DNA of 64,000 bases from Lasiosphaeris hirsuta. Its lineage: Eukaryota > Ascomycota > Sordariomycetes > Sordariales > Lasiosphaeriaceae. The translations under genes were made by a program, and so were the position numbers. The DNA lies in contig JAUKUA010000006.1 of NCBI GenBank assembly GCA_030549175.1, forward strand, positions 2,604,001 through 2,668,000. The letters run 5' to 3'. Below the pieces are notes generated by a model. The model had not been told where the DNA came from. It saw nothing but the letters and a program-made list of their open reading frames with translations, and did no database searches. Positions 35,191-47,420 of the stretch are shown one piece after another (position 1 is the first letter of the stretch; the number at the start of each line of letters is the position of its first letter).

Positions 35191-37551
35191 GACACCCCAC
35201 AATGTAGCTGGAATCAATCTGCTAGGGGATTGCAGGACGATGAGATGACAGCATGATGAGGTGGCGTGACGAAGTGGTAGAACGCCAGGATCGCAGGATG
35301 AGGTCTAGCAAAAGTCCGGGGACGAGACGAGGGGAGATAAGAGGAGCGAGCCATGGCAATGGGAGCAAGTAGGGGTGGCATTGTGCCTACCGCCCAGACC
35401 GAAAGGTGCGGGCTGGCGATGTTTCGAGCAGGTGCGAATAGTGTGTGGTTGGGCGGTGTTTGAAAAGGAATTCAAAGAAAACATTTTCATCTTACCTTGG
35501 TTCCTAGGGCTGTGTGGGCTGTGTGCCTTGCTTAGAGCAAGTAGCGGTAGTGAGATCCCCAAAGATACGAATGCAGTCGATTCTCCTTCCGCAAGATCAT
35601 CGGAGAATCAATCAAAAGATTTTTGGTGTTGGAGAACTGTGGGATCAAGCAACGAACCAGCCCCACCCCACCTCCTCTGATGGGTGCCTTGGTCCGATAG
35701 GGAAGGTGCGGCGACAAATTGGGGGCCGGAGAGCCTCACTCGTGGCCTGCTTGTGGCCTGTCGAATTGCGCGCGGCACAAACACTTGCCCTCACTGGCTC
35801 GACCTTTCCGCGCCCGGGGAAGCGCGGGCAGCGGCGTCGGGTCTGCGGCGGTCTGCTCTTGAACGATTATTCCACTCTGCTAGAACCGCCCTGGCCAGAC
35901 TTGCCATCTCCGACAAGCCCCAGCCCGCCCCAGCCCATCATGCATTCTATGCGAAAAATAGGACACCTGAAATATCTGCTAGGCGCTTGCCGTCGTGTAT
36001 CTGTAACTGGCGGGGCAAGCCTGGTGAACTGCGAAATCCTACGAGGACCAGTCCTGCTCGCTTGCTGGGCATCCGGATCGCTGGCGGGTCCAGGCGGATC
36101 TCAATTGGCGCCGCGGCGCAAATCCCTCAAAGGATGAAGAGGGCCTGTAAGAGCCCGGTTTCCTAGAGCCCGGTAGGGTTTGCCATCTCGAATCTCGATT
36201 TGTCTCAACAACGTCAAGTCCCGGGTGTTTCTGGCGCGCCGTCACGATGAGCTGCTGGGGTGCGGGGAACGTTGCCCTCAATGCTTCCTCCTGCACGACC
36301 CCGCGAGACAATCCATGGGCTGAAACGGCGCCTAACTCAATTCAATCTTCGACTTCGCCGACACCCTGGCTTTCTCCTCATCAATCCTGGATCCCAGGCA
36401 ATGTCGCAATATCCCGAGTGGCCAGCCTCAACGGTGTGGTTAGGATTTTGACAGCTCAGGGCCAGCACATCATGCCGCTCGACACCCTCTCACGGCGAAA
36501 TCGATTCCGACACCGAATCGGCTGTGCCGATTCTAGATGATCTTCAAGATTGAGGTATAATAAACAAGGTCAATACGAGAGATAGGCGAACAGATCGAGG
36601 GTTGCCCCATGCATTTGGCCAAAGTGCAGACCGACATGGGACATCTTCCCCAGTTTCTTGGGTTCAGCTTCACCGATTGCGTGGCTGCACGGATTTTCAT
36701 GCCTTATCTACGCACATCTCACTGGCACATCCGGGAGTTCGACGGATCACTTATCAACACCATCATGATCATGATGTTGATTTCTTTGGCCGTTTGCGGC
36801 TAAGCGGTTACTATCGGGTGGCAATTCTGTAACTGCAACGAAAAGCCACTTCATCGGAGATCCCTTGGCTCATAATTTCCCTCAAAGCTACATCTCTAAT
36901 CAAGCAACCAACTAACTACATTCATTGTACTAAGCCGAGAGTGTAAAAGTGCTGGTTGAAACTAGTCCGGATCTTTCATCTTGCAATGACGGCAAAAGGG
37001 AAGCCGTATCTTGTGTCGTCGGAATAGTGGTCAAGTGTCGCCCCAGCCTAGTAAGATTGAATCATCGGGGAAACCAGGAGAGCCTCCTGCGGAATCATCT
37101 ACGCCTAGCTCTCGGTACTCGTTCCGAGGTCTTAGTTGGGGAAGACGGCTGATATCGGGCTCTTCCACGGCTCGTCTGCCAGAGGCTAGTTCAAGGCGGG
37201 CAGATTCTCGGTTCCATTCTCTCTTTTCCAGTCTGCATCCTCGATGGGGCCAAAATGCCAGAATCCCGCGATACCCTAACTGATAGAAAAAGACGGGAAA
37301 ACGCTTGGTCCTTGCTGGCCTGGAGCTTGCGGCGCGCTACTGTCCTAGTTCCTCATTCCCTCCCGTTTTGCGCCTGGTAGGTGGACCCGGCCTCGTGGGA
37401 ACTGGATCGATTATTCAATCAGACAATCTCGCCGAGACTATCGATCCGAGGTATGTTTTGTGTTTTGGCTCCTGGGCGCGGGCTGCTAAGTCGACGCTAG
37501 GCTAGAACCCGAAGACAACATCGCTATTGCTGCCGTGGTGGTATTTTCTCG

Positions 37552-37552
37552 T

Positions 37553-37583
<31 letters not shown>

Positions 37584-37584
37584 G
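37552..37584. repeat. T11-G22 homopolymer tract
   Basis: Eleven T are followed directly by twenty-two G. A pure G run of this length could form a G-quadruplex and is error-prone in sequencing, so its exact length is doubtful. Confidence 0.85.
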
Positions 37585-38925
37585 TTTCTGATGCAAGCCT
37601 AGTCCAACAAAGATCGGGGGATCATCCTGTGGTCCTATCACTTGAAGATCTCCCGCGTCCGGCATGAAACAAGGAATATGATGTGCTTTATTGTTTGGCT
37701 TGAAGATCAACGGGTGGCCCACGGCTATTTTGACCCCCCCGAATCCATGAGTATATATCTCAGTCTCCATTAAACCCCCTCTCCTAGAGTGGTGTGCATA
37801 CGTACTACTCCATACATAACCCAACTCTTGGCAGCCGATGGCACTACCCCCTGACAGCGGCCATCAATTTTGACAAGTCGTGTACGCTAGGATGGAGGGC
37901 GTGAGGGTGTATTGGATGGCAACATATCGACGCGAAGGTATCCTTTTTCCTGTTCTGCCATTCCACGCTCAGCCTACACTATGAGCATGCAGCATGCAGG
38001 AGAATTTCAGGAGAGTATGGTCCTAGTGTGTGGGGGGTTTGTCAAATGGATGGCAAAGACGGCACATCCCGCATTGTTCGGCATCGTACACGTGCAGAGC
38101 TTGGTGACCTGCGCCAGCTGTGCTGCCAAGGCGGACAGACAAAAGACGGTGGCATTGCACGTGTGTTCCCCTATGTATACGGGCCGTTGTCAGACGTGCC
38201 CGCCCGCCGGGTGAGCCCTTTTTGGGACAAAGAGTCCGGCATATGGGTATTATTCAGCTAGCCTTGTGTGTTTGTGCATTTGTTTGTATTGTGTATGTAC
38301 GGAGCGCTTGGTTTCTCCTTGGCATCGGCGAGGGCCAGCGGGCGGCAGTGATGGAAGTGAGAAGTGAGAATCAAGAGACAGAGGACTCGGTTAGGATGGC
38401 TCCGAGGCTGAGTAAGATGTAGAAAAAGCAAAACAATACACGGGTAATTTGAGCTGTGGATTGCTGCGGAGTGCGTACGCAACAACAGGTATGCAAATGA
38501 CAATGCAGAGGGGACTTTGGTTGGCGGCAGATAGACGCCTACGCTGTAGGTGTATGGAATATTGCATAGGAAGAAGGAAGTCGGCGGCACACAAGCAGAA
38601 AAGGGAAAAAAAAAAAAAAATTGAGATGCCTCCCGACACCGACAACAGGGTCCGAAACATGCAGGCTGCGGATGCAACACCCAAGGATCTGTCTGGCCTG
38701 GTGGTGGTGTTAGCGTCCGCGTTAGCGGGTGGCAAGGAGGGCGGGAGAGATAACCGGGAAGCGGGTGTGAGAGGATTGGGGATGGATTGAGGTTGGATTT
38801 GAGCATGGTTGGCGCGAGAAGAAATCGGCTCCCCTGAATACTGGGAGTGGTCTGAACGCGGTATGATGGCAAGATGCAGCGTTGCTGGTCGATACCGAGG
38901 CACACCCTCTCTGACCGACTCTTGT

Positions 38926-38955
38926 CTGCAGGTCTGCAGGTGCGCAGACCTGCAG
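38926..38955. other. Perfect inverted repeat (12-bp arms, 6-nt loop)
   Basis: CTGCAGGTCTGC (38926-38937) and its exact reverse complement GCAGACCTGCAG (38944-38955) flank a six-base spacer. It lies about 1.5 kb upstream of the WD40-like gene. It could be a hairpin or a palindromic protein-binding site. Confidence 0.8.
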
Positions 38956-40415
38956 TGCCGTTTGGACATATGCACGCCCAGACCATGGCTCCCTTCAGCC
39001 TGCTCGCAAGCTACGGGCTGCGAGCGGTATGATACATATATGTCCTGCGATAATGGTGGGTGGGAGAATGGTGGGAGAAGAGAATGGGTGGTGCAGAGGC
39101 GGGAATCTTTGTACCTGGGAAAGGCAAGGACAGCCGGCGAAGAAACCCTTGCCTGCTGTCGGGCCTTTTGGAGAGAGGTTGGAAGCTGGTTGGCAGCGTG
39201 TGTGCCGATAATCCAGATTTCAGACAAGAACACGCAGAAACGCGCAGTGAGACGCAAGCACCAGGCAGGAGAGCTTCCAAGACTTGACGTGGCACCGAGA
39301 AAAAGCTCCGGGCGAGCCGATCAGGCCCGGATCTAGATTCAACCTGCGATGAAAAGAAAGACGACCCGGGAGGCGGTGCTGAAGAGAAAAGAGAGACATT
39401 GAATGATGACTGTGGCAATGAGCAGGAGCAAGAGAGAAATGGGGATTTCGCGTTCCCTGCGAATGGAACCCTGATGGAGAGAGCAACCTGGAAGGAGCGG
39501 GGCGAAAGCCTGGCAGCCCACAGGCTTGTAGGCTTGCAGCTGTCAGCGCGAACTGCGCGTCTCGAGGGGCGGGGATCAGGGGCCGACAACGGGCACTGGC
39601 CAGCACCTGGCCAGTCCGGTAGCAGATAGAGGCGTGGTTGAGCGGGGGGCCCGCCAAGCGGCAAAATGCGGGTCATCGCCTGGCTGGAAAGCTCAGGGAG
39701 TTGGCTCGCTGAAGAGCGAAGCACGTCGTACCGTCTCTGCACCGTCTCGCACGTCCCAGTGCAGGCACATCTCCAGCAACTATTGGCCCCCGGTCGCTGT
39801 CTAGCCTGAAATTTGCCAAATTGAGAAATTGAGGGGAGCCGGCGACAGAGCTTCGTCGCAAGCATGGGCCAGGATGGCCGTCATGGATGGGCTTCGGGCT
39901 TTGAGCCATGGGCCATGGGCCATGGATGCGATGCTAGAGTCGGGGGTCAATGGGTCAATGGGAGGCAATGGTCCATTGTGCCGCTGGGGGCAATCGGCCG
40001 AGTCGACTGGCCGGATGGATACAAGTTGAGGCTCCCCGGCTTCCACTTCCCCAGAGTGAGGGCAGCGGCTCCATATCTCAATGCGATACGACTCTGGTCC
40101 TGTGGGTACCCGTTGTCTCGCTTGTTGCTGCTCCTGGGATGTTGGTGCTGCCGATCTATTGAAGGTCTTCCGCTTCCTCTTTTCTTCCGTTCTCTTCCCG
40201 GCTTCCCACTCTTGCCTTGCATTGCTTCTGCTTCCTGTTCTGGATCTAGGCCTGCTGGTTCCATTCTCGGGAATGCCCCCTCTCCCTCTTGCCGTCCTCT
40301 AAAACGCGACGACGGTCCCATCGGGCACCCAATTCCATCTGTACCACGGATCGCACCGCTTGCCACCAAGACGCCCCCTCACCCCCCTCGGTCGCAGTAG
40401 ATCGCAGTCTCAGCC

Positions 40416-42384
40416 ATGCCTCAGTTGGATTCCCTCGTCCGTTCCGCCGCCGAGATGGACGAGATGGCGTAAGGCCACCCGTTGCTGCTGCCCTGTTGTT
40501 GGACTGTCCGACTGACAAGCGTCTCCGTCTAGGGAAACACTGCGCCGCATAGGCACTGGAGGCTCCAATACGAACCACACACTAACGTTGGAGGAGTGGC
40601 AAGAGAGGAGTAGACTGCTATCGCCCACAAATGCGAGCTGTTACTCGCACCCACCCCCGGGGCCCTCCTCGCCCTGGTTCCCCGAGGACGAGCAGATGTT
40701 TCGGCTTCCCAGCTATGACGGCCAGAACCACGCCCTTCTGACTCGCCCAACGTCCAAGGGCCTCCCTTTCGGCCGAAGGGAGAAGACCGAGAGACGGCCA
40801 TCTCGCGCCTCGACCACGGGCTCGGCCGGGTTCTCCCTGTACCCTGCACCGAGCAAGCCGCCCGGGATAGCCCTACCACCCGTACCAACCATATCAAAGA
40901 ATGCGCGCCGCATCTCGTCACGCGGCTCGGCAGACGGCTCCGATGCCGCCTCGGTTAGCGACGTGTCACGGTATTCCCAGTGTTCAACAAGGACGGCATC
41001 AAATCAGGATCGGACCTCTGTCGGCACCTTCCCCACTTCTCCGCCACCACCCATCCCAACTTCACCATCACCATACTCAACAAGACATGCTCCATACGAA
41101 GACCGCCCCATGAAACCATCACACGCCCAGTCGACTGCCGCTCCCATTGACCTCGCTGCATGGAAGGTGCTCAGCGCCAAGAACGAAAAGGGAGTCAAGG
41201 ACCCGGCCATCTACTCCTTCGATGTTTCCACCTCGGCAACAACACTTGCGAGTAAGCACGGCAATAACTTGATCAAGGTGTGGTCGGTCGGCAGCGGCAC
41301 CGTGCAGAACACAATCAAGATATCGTGCTACACGACGGCTCAGGCGCGCTCACGCGAGTACTTTGTGCGCAGTCATGCGATCCTGTCGGAACCAACAACC
41401 ATGATGGCGATTGCCACCGGCTTCGGCGACACACTGGAAATATGGGACTGGGCCAAAAAGAAGAAGCTGCAAGCGATCGACAAGGCCGACCGCTGGGCCG
41501 CCGTGCGCTCCAATGTCTATGAATCGGCGTGGGCCCCACTTGTCATATATCGCGGCGACAACGACACGTTGGAGCTGTACTCGGCGACGCACGCCAAGAA
41601 GCCCTTCCGCAAGTCACGGACCATCGAGCTGCGCCGCGCGGGGCTTCCCGTGCTCCCCAAATACCCCGAGCTCGCCTTCTCCGCCACCAGCCCCTTGCTG
41701 GTCACCGCCTCGGGTCCCCGCCCGCCTCGCCTCGGCCACCCCCCGCCCGAGCGTGAGACACTGCTCGTAGCGTGGGAAATTCACAACCAAGAGCCTGACG
41801 CGCCCGACGGCGTCGTTTCCAGTGAGCCCTACCGCGTCGTGGCCCCCTGGCAGCATCCGGAGCTCGACACCGCCCTACCCTCCGGCCTCGCCACCTACGG
41901 CTCCGTCGCCGTGTCCATCTGGATCCCCGCCAGCTACCGCGCCGTGCCCGTCCCCGCCGCTCGCGGCGGCCACGGCTTCAACCTCCAGCCGGTGCCCGTG
42001 AACTCGCGCCACGTCATGATCTGGGATTTCTCAGCCAACTCGACGCGAACATTCCGCATCCCGAACGCGATATCGTGCGTCTCACCTGACTGCCGCTACG
42101 TAGCCTACTGCGACACCCGGGGTACCGAGTCGGGTGCCAGAGGCTGCATGGTCATTTTGGATGCCACGACGGGCAAGCAGTTGTGGTGCTGGCCCGATCC
42201 GGAGGCCAGCGCTGGGGATAGCGGGCCCAAGCAGGGCTTTGAGCAGTTGGAGAGGCTGGGTAAGGTGACGGAGCTGAGCTTTGCGGCGGATAGCGGGTTC
42301 TTGTTTGTGGGGGACGTCGAAGGGAGCATTGGGGTTTACGAGATACGCGAGGTGCACGAGAGGTTGAGTTTGAGGCCAATCTGA
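40416..42384 (+). CDS. WD40-like repeat protein, function unknown
   Basis: There are two exons (40416..40468 and 40533..42384; intron 40469..40532 of 64 nt, branch ACTGAC), giving 634 residues. The ATG at 40416 supplies MPQLDSLVRSAAEMDEMA, which joins in frame to ETLRRIGTGGS. The N-terminal third is Ser/Pro-rich and likely disordered. From about residue 210 come beta-propeller-like strands: YSFDVSTSATTLASKHGNN then LIKVWSVG; GDTLEIWDWAKKKKL; HVMIWDFSAN; ISCVSPDCRYVAYCDTRG; DSGFLFVGDVEGSIGVYEI. These Trp-Asp and Trp-Ser ends fit diverged WD40 blades. Fungal homologues are uncharacterised. A scaffold role is inferred from the fold only. Confidence 0.8.
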
Positions 42385-42805
42385 AGAGGGCGGTGAAATG
42401 TCTTGTCAGAGATGTTGTTGGTGCTTTTTCTTTGGAATGATGATGCGAAAATGCGGTGGTCAGACATGATACGGTTACTGATGAGGGATACCTTAATATA
42501 ATACCCGATGGATAATGGCGGGTTTGCATATGCGGGTGTGGTGCACGAGGGATGGAAAATGGGGGTGGGAGGCAAAGAGTCGCTTTCAGTTTAGTTGACA
42601 TGACAGCATGTTCTTTGTTTATCTTTCGCTCTTGGTGTTTGAGTTATTTACTATACCCGCTTCGTTTTTGCGTAGTTACCTATATACAAAGGTCTTGCGC
42701 GGGGTGGGCAGCCGGATGGGCTGAAGTCGGTCGTTGACTGAATGGCGGAACTACATTGTGTATCCTGTATATTATCTTATGATATCAGAGCGCTCTATTC
42801 ACAAG
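42385..42805. other. Convergent 3' intergenic region
   Basis: 3' flank of the WD40-like gene and of the decayed minus-strand gene. Nothing is recognised. Confidence 0.4.
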
Positions 42806-44020
42806 TTACATTTCATGACATGTTGTCCCGACAACTCTATAGGGGGTATACACGCTCCACGAAAAACAACAAAAGACCAACGATGTTACAAACTCTCGAG
42901 ATGCCTCTCGAGCAATGCCACAACCCCTGAATAAAACTTGGTGCGAAACACCCTCGCTCTCCAGCCCAACCGTCTGCCGGTGCAGGTTCCCATTGATGCA
43001 CCGCGCCACCGCTGTCGCGTAGTTGGCACTCTGCAGCCGCACCTGGCTCATGACGCGCTCGGCCGTGACGCAGTCCGACAGGGGTGTGCCGGCGCCGTAA
43101 TTCTCGACCTCGTGCGGTGTGCGCAGGGAGTCGAAGACTTGGCCAAGGCTGAGCTCGGTCAGCAGGATGCCCAGGGAGAGCAGGGTCGGGTTTCGTTTGA
43201 AGGTTGAGGGGCTTTGCGCGGTGGGAGGGGATGGTGGGTTTCCGAGGAGGATGAGGTGCGTGTAGATGGGGGTGGAGTTGTTGTAGGACACAGTGAGCTG
43301 GTATCCCAAGCTGTTGCTGATTTTCTCATCACAATCCAACGGAGATATGTCAACTGATCGCCGTTCCAGGGCCAAGCCAATGTTGTGTTTACAACCCCAG
43401 TCCAACAGACTGGATCGCAGGGCCCGGTATAGGCTCGTGGAAGCGTCCCGGAAGATCTTAAAGAGTCTCCCCTGACACCTCACCCGTCTCTCGGGCTCAA
43501 GCTCAATGTTTCGGTCAGTGAGGTTCTCGAGATTTGCGACGCCGTCCTTAATGGTTCTCAAGGAGTCTTCATAACTTGAGCGTCGTGCTGTGAAGACTCC
43601 CCGCCGGATCGTCGAGGCTGCCCCCTCCCTCTGTTGGTTTATTCTCGCACCCATCTCCCCAATTGCGACCATAATGTCCTCGGCTGTGCTAGTAAAGACA
43701 TCGAAGGACTCCCAAAGCCGGGCCCAAATCTTTTTTTTTTTTTCTTTTTTCGATTTTCTCTTCTTGCTAGAGGCCCCCAAAGGGATCTTTGATCATTGCT
43801 TCCATCTGCGACAGGGACACGATACCGACAAGCAGCTTCTCGCAGATATTCTGCAGCTTGACCCGTTCCGTCTTTAGATTCCGAGTCAAGCATCGCAGCT
43901 CACGGTCGTATATTCGCCATCTCTCGATGGTCGAGAGGCAGTCGGAGCAGTTCTCGAGGGCCGAAATGACCAGCGCGGTATGAGCCCGAGAATGATGCCG
44001 GCAACTTCAAATCCCGACAT
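42806..44020 (-). pseudogene. Decayed DUF7580-family gene
   Basis: The ATG at 44020 starts MSGFEVAGIILGLIP, the helical N-terminus seen in fungal DUF7580 and HeLo-like proteins. Frame is lost near 43980 by about one missing base and regained as ALVISALENCSDCLSTIERW. SQMEAMIKDPFGGL then runs into a TAG (43767-43769) where relatives usually have Trp. A T-rich run on the plus strand (43731-43750) coincides with another frame change. The last frame carries IWARLWESFDVF, SLGILLTELSLGQVFDSLRT and a Cys-containing block (ARCINGNLHR). Three independent breaks argue against a working gene. It lies head-to-head, 298 bp apart, with the next pseudogene. Confidence 0.7.
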
Positions 44021-44318
44021 GTTGGATTGAGGTCGGGCGGGGAGTTGGAAATGGCAAGGGGTAAGTTACGATTTCAAATCAGAGGGAAAGGATGAGGAAG
44101 GTGATCAGGCTCTGATGAGCAGGGAGTAGGCGGGAATCCTGCCATCCTGCTAAATACCCCGCAGATACCGCCAACCGAGCTGAAACCAATGGTAAACTAG
44201 ATCCTCGACTGACTTCAAGTGGCTGGCCTCGATCTGGATGCCTGGAAATATGCGTACACGTCTTGTTTTCCACGGGCGCTAACCGTCTGGGCCATTTTGG
44301 AGAAACAGATCCGAAGCC

Positions 44319-46820
44319 ATGACGGAGAGCATCGCCAGCCACGGTTCCGTCTGCCTTGATGTCTTCGGCATCCTCGTCGCATTGTTCGCGACAAAAGACA
44401 CAGACGCGCAGTTCCAGCAGAAGATGCGGGACGAGCAGGACAGATTCAAGATATGGTCTGGCAACATATTCTAGGCGCCCATAAAACTGGACTGAGCTCG
44501 TTCGACTATCGGCTCCGAGACGCGTCCAACATCCGGACCCAAGTCACCGATTTGCTCGAGGATCTTGCGGGCCTGGCCCAAGATGCCACATCGATTGTGG
44601 GTGGTGAAAAGACGCCTTGGGATCAGCTAAAAGAAGAGCCTAACGAGGAGCTGGAAGACGGGTCCGAGGATGGGTTCGATCCTACCGAGCTTGGTCAGGT
44701 TGCGTTGGATGTAGCAGATGTGGTCGACTACCTCCTCCGCCTGAGCGTGGCCATCAGAAACCCAGCACGCCATGATCGATTCCGCGAAGCTCATGCCACT
44801 GATACATCCTACTTTGAGCCTTTTGACATACAACACGTTCACTCCGTATTCAACACTGCAGAGGACTGGCTTGTCGAGCGCCTGGGAAAGGCAAACTCTC
44901 GACGGCACCAGTACTTCAAGTACCGAGAGTCTCACTATCAGAAGCTCTCCATGGGGCTTGGTCGACAATCGGGCATACTTGACGGCAAATCGACCATTGC
45001 TTCGTCGATCCCTGATCGCTTGACAGCAAGGCATCAAACCCGACCCAGCATCGCCCATCCGTCTTTGAAGACAACGATTCTGATACTCAGATCTCTCAAA
45101 CCTCGTTCGCTACGTCAGTAGCGGCATCTAGGAGACTCAAAATGCCCTCGATGCCCGAGGATGCTCACAAGGGCCTATTTCAGTGCCCGTTTTGCTACAT
45201 GGTCATCAGCGTGAGCAATAGAGCTGCTTAGAAGTAAGTCAACTGCATGTGCTTACTACTCCCTACGCCCCAAACCTAGTTATGTTGTTTTACAGCTAAC
45301 TTGACCAAAAGGAAAAACGTGTATGGGGACCTCCAGCCATATGTTTGCCTTGAGAAAGACTGCACTACCGCAGACCGGGAATTCTCTCGCCGCCACCAAT
45401 GGATGGATCATGTACGACACAACCACTGGACGGCTTACAATTGCCCTTTCGGTTGTGATGCCACCAATCTCTCTCTTGGAGACTACAGAAACCATTTAAC
45501 CAAGGTCCATTCGGCAACACAAGGCTTGCCGGCGGAAACAGACGCTCTTATAAAGCTAGCAGAGCGGCCACTTGACATCAGTGAAGGGGTCCCTTGTCCC
45601 CTGTGCCACGCCCTTTTGCACACGGAGAAGCAATATAAGAGACACGCCGACCGACATCAAGAGCAGCTTTCGCTCTTCCCCCTCCCATCGGATGGCGACT
45701 CTGATTCCACTGATGGTGACGAGGTTGTCGATTCGACTGTCAACGATGACGGGTGGATCGATACGTCAAATCCTGGCCGGGATGATAAAGTATCTGATAT
45801 ATCCCAAGCAGACGTGGTCAGCCTCAACGATCGAATGGGAACTTCGGACGCCGACAACGATGACTTGGCAATGCGGGATGCCAGTATGCTCTTCCTAAAC
45901 TTCCCAGTCAATCAGATGCACGCCGCCGAGGATGTCGAGCTGGACCACAATCACTCAGGGCCACAAAATCGCCCGGAAATTGACCAGACAAATTGACCAG
46001 ACAATCTCGAACAACCTTTCAGGCGAGATCAATGGGGAGGCCGTCCTCGGTCAGCGGACAAATAGCAACGCGAAGGATATCTCTGTCGTGCAGGATGCGC
46101 GCGATGGTCAAGGAGGCCCGCGGCCAGTCGCTGCCGAGGAGAAGAAGAAGGAAGAGGACGCTCTAAAGAAACGGGTATTAGAAGCAAAGGTCAAGATTGT
46201 GGAGGATACTAAGAAGATGGAGCAGGCGCTCATGGGAATCGAGGAGGCCGCCAAGAAGAAGGCGGACGAAGAGGCTGCAAGTCTTACCAGGCTCGAGGAG
46301 GACACCGAGGCCAAACTTGAGGACGTCAGGGCCGAACTCGAGGCAGCCCTCAAGGAGCAGGAGCTTAAAATGGGTGAATCACTGAAGGCCAAACAGGAGA
46401 AGATGGTAGCAGCGACCAAGGCTGAGAAAGAGGCCAAGGAGGCTGCTGCCGGGAAGGCTGCCGACGAGACCGCATGGCGGGAGGCGCTGGCCCCCATCAA
46501 GTTCAAGGATGCCATTAGGCGTAAATTCATCTTCCCATATCATTTGTGCCAGACATAGAAGGTACGTATTTGTAGACCTTGTCCTTGAGAAAATATATCT
46601 TACTAACCGCATTCTCCAGGACGTGGAAGATCTAATCAAGCAAGCATTTCTCCACGTCGGCGTAATCGGTCCCCAGGTTCAGGAAGGATGCTATGATTTA
46701 GTTGGTCCCAATGGCCAAATTATCCTTCCAACCGCCTGGGATAGTGTGATCCAGCCAGATTTGGCCATTACGATGCATATGTGGTCTATCGACAAGATGC
46801 CTCTGCATATGACGAAATAG
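44319..46820 (+). pseudogene. Decayed C2H2 zinc finger / coiled-coil / ubiquitin-like (ULD) protein gene
   Basis: The order matches a large fungal family. An N-terminal helical domain (from MTESIASHGSV at 44319; YRLRDASNIRTQVTDLLEDL; SYFEPFDIQHVHSVF) is followed by C2H2-type fingers (FQCPFCYMVIS; PYVCLEKDC; CPLCHALL...HADRHQEQL), a Lys/Glu/Ala coiled coil, and a ubiquitin-like domain (IKFKDAIRRKF; DLIKQAFLHVGVIGPQVQEG; ITMHMWS). Breaks: a frameshift near 44470, a frameshift near 45055, TAG at 45229 and TAG at 46556. Both TAGs sit where family members have Trp just before an intron donor (GTAAGT, GTACGT). The final intron 46562..46619 is still intact. Function is unknown; such proteins are often encoded beside NLR-type genes. 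Confidence 0.75.
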
Positions 46821-47058
46821 GGTGGGATGGTCCGGAGCGACACAATGAAGGATCTTGGGCAGAACCTCGGGGAAATCGCACATGAGTCTAAAGAGGCGAA
46901 GGCGGATACGCCATGCCGAAGAATCCTCAGCGCGCACTAACAGGCACTGATATAAATGACTTTACCCGCCGTTTTATTACTGCCCAACAGGCAACCCGGG
47001 GACAAATATAACATGCCTCCACTCAACTTGGTAAACGGTATCGATACCTTTCCCACGA

Positions 47059-47420
47059 CTAGTCTTTGAACGTCGCTTGGCAGATGCAATGATCGGCGCA
47101 CCACTTGTCGTGGGGGCGGATGCCTCCGGTCGATGTGCAAGAGGTATTTCGGGCTTCGCAGACGATGGTAGAGTTGGCGTTGCCGCAGAATGGGATCCAA
47201 CTTGAGAGACATGCAGGAGAGAGGCGAGCTGTTGCAGCTGGCTCGAGGGCAGTGACTGATGCTGAAATCAAGGAGAGGAAGAGCATGAGAATTCGTGCAC
47301 GCCTGGTGATCTGCGAGAAGAGTTAGCGTCTGTAAAAGTGGAATGGCAATGGTAGGAGGGGAATATCGAAGTCGCGGGCCTTGGCATATGGCTGGTTTAG
47401 ATGCAAATAGTTACCTTCAT
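47059..47420 (-). CDS. Small secreted cysteine-rich protein (85 aa)
   Basis: There are two exons: ATG AAG only (47415..47420), then 47059..47310 (intron 47311..47414 of 104 nt, GTAACT/CGCAG, phase 0). The spliced start MKITRRARILMLFLSLISAS is a textbook signal peptide: basic n-region, hydrophobic h-region and an Ala-x-Ala-like cut after about residue 23. The mature part is about 62 residues with seven Cys (ACL, FC, VC, SC, WC, HC, IC) and no known domain. This is the profile of fungal small secreted effector or antimicrobial-like proteins; activity is not inferable. Seven is an odd count, so one Cys may be unpaired or the model slightly wrong. Confidence 0.6.

Larger units (their letters stand above)
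34979..40415. other. 5.4-kb region without a recognisable gene
   Basis: The left edge is the AAA promoter with repeat copy B; the right edge is the long leader of the WD40-like gene. Frames such as 38391..39257 (minus) and 39011..39865 (minus) are open but low-complexity, with Ser/Pro-rich translations that match no family. A T11-G22 homopolymer tract (37552-37584) and a 12-bp-arm hairpin (38926-38955) are listed separately. Long 5' leaders are common in regulated filamentous fungal genes. Confidence 0.4.

Noticed and set aside
38258..39865. Open minus-strand frames of 240-288 codons in the gene-poor region
   Set aside because: Translations are Ser/Pro/His-rich, overlap one another in different frames and match no family; likely chance frames in GC-rich leader DNA.
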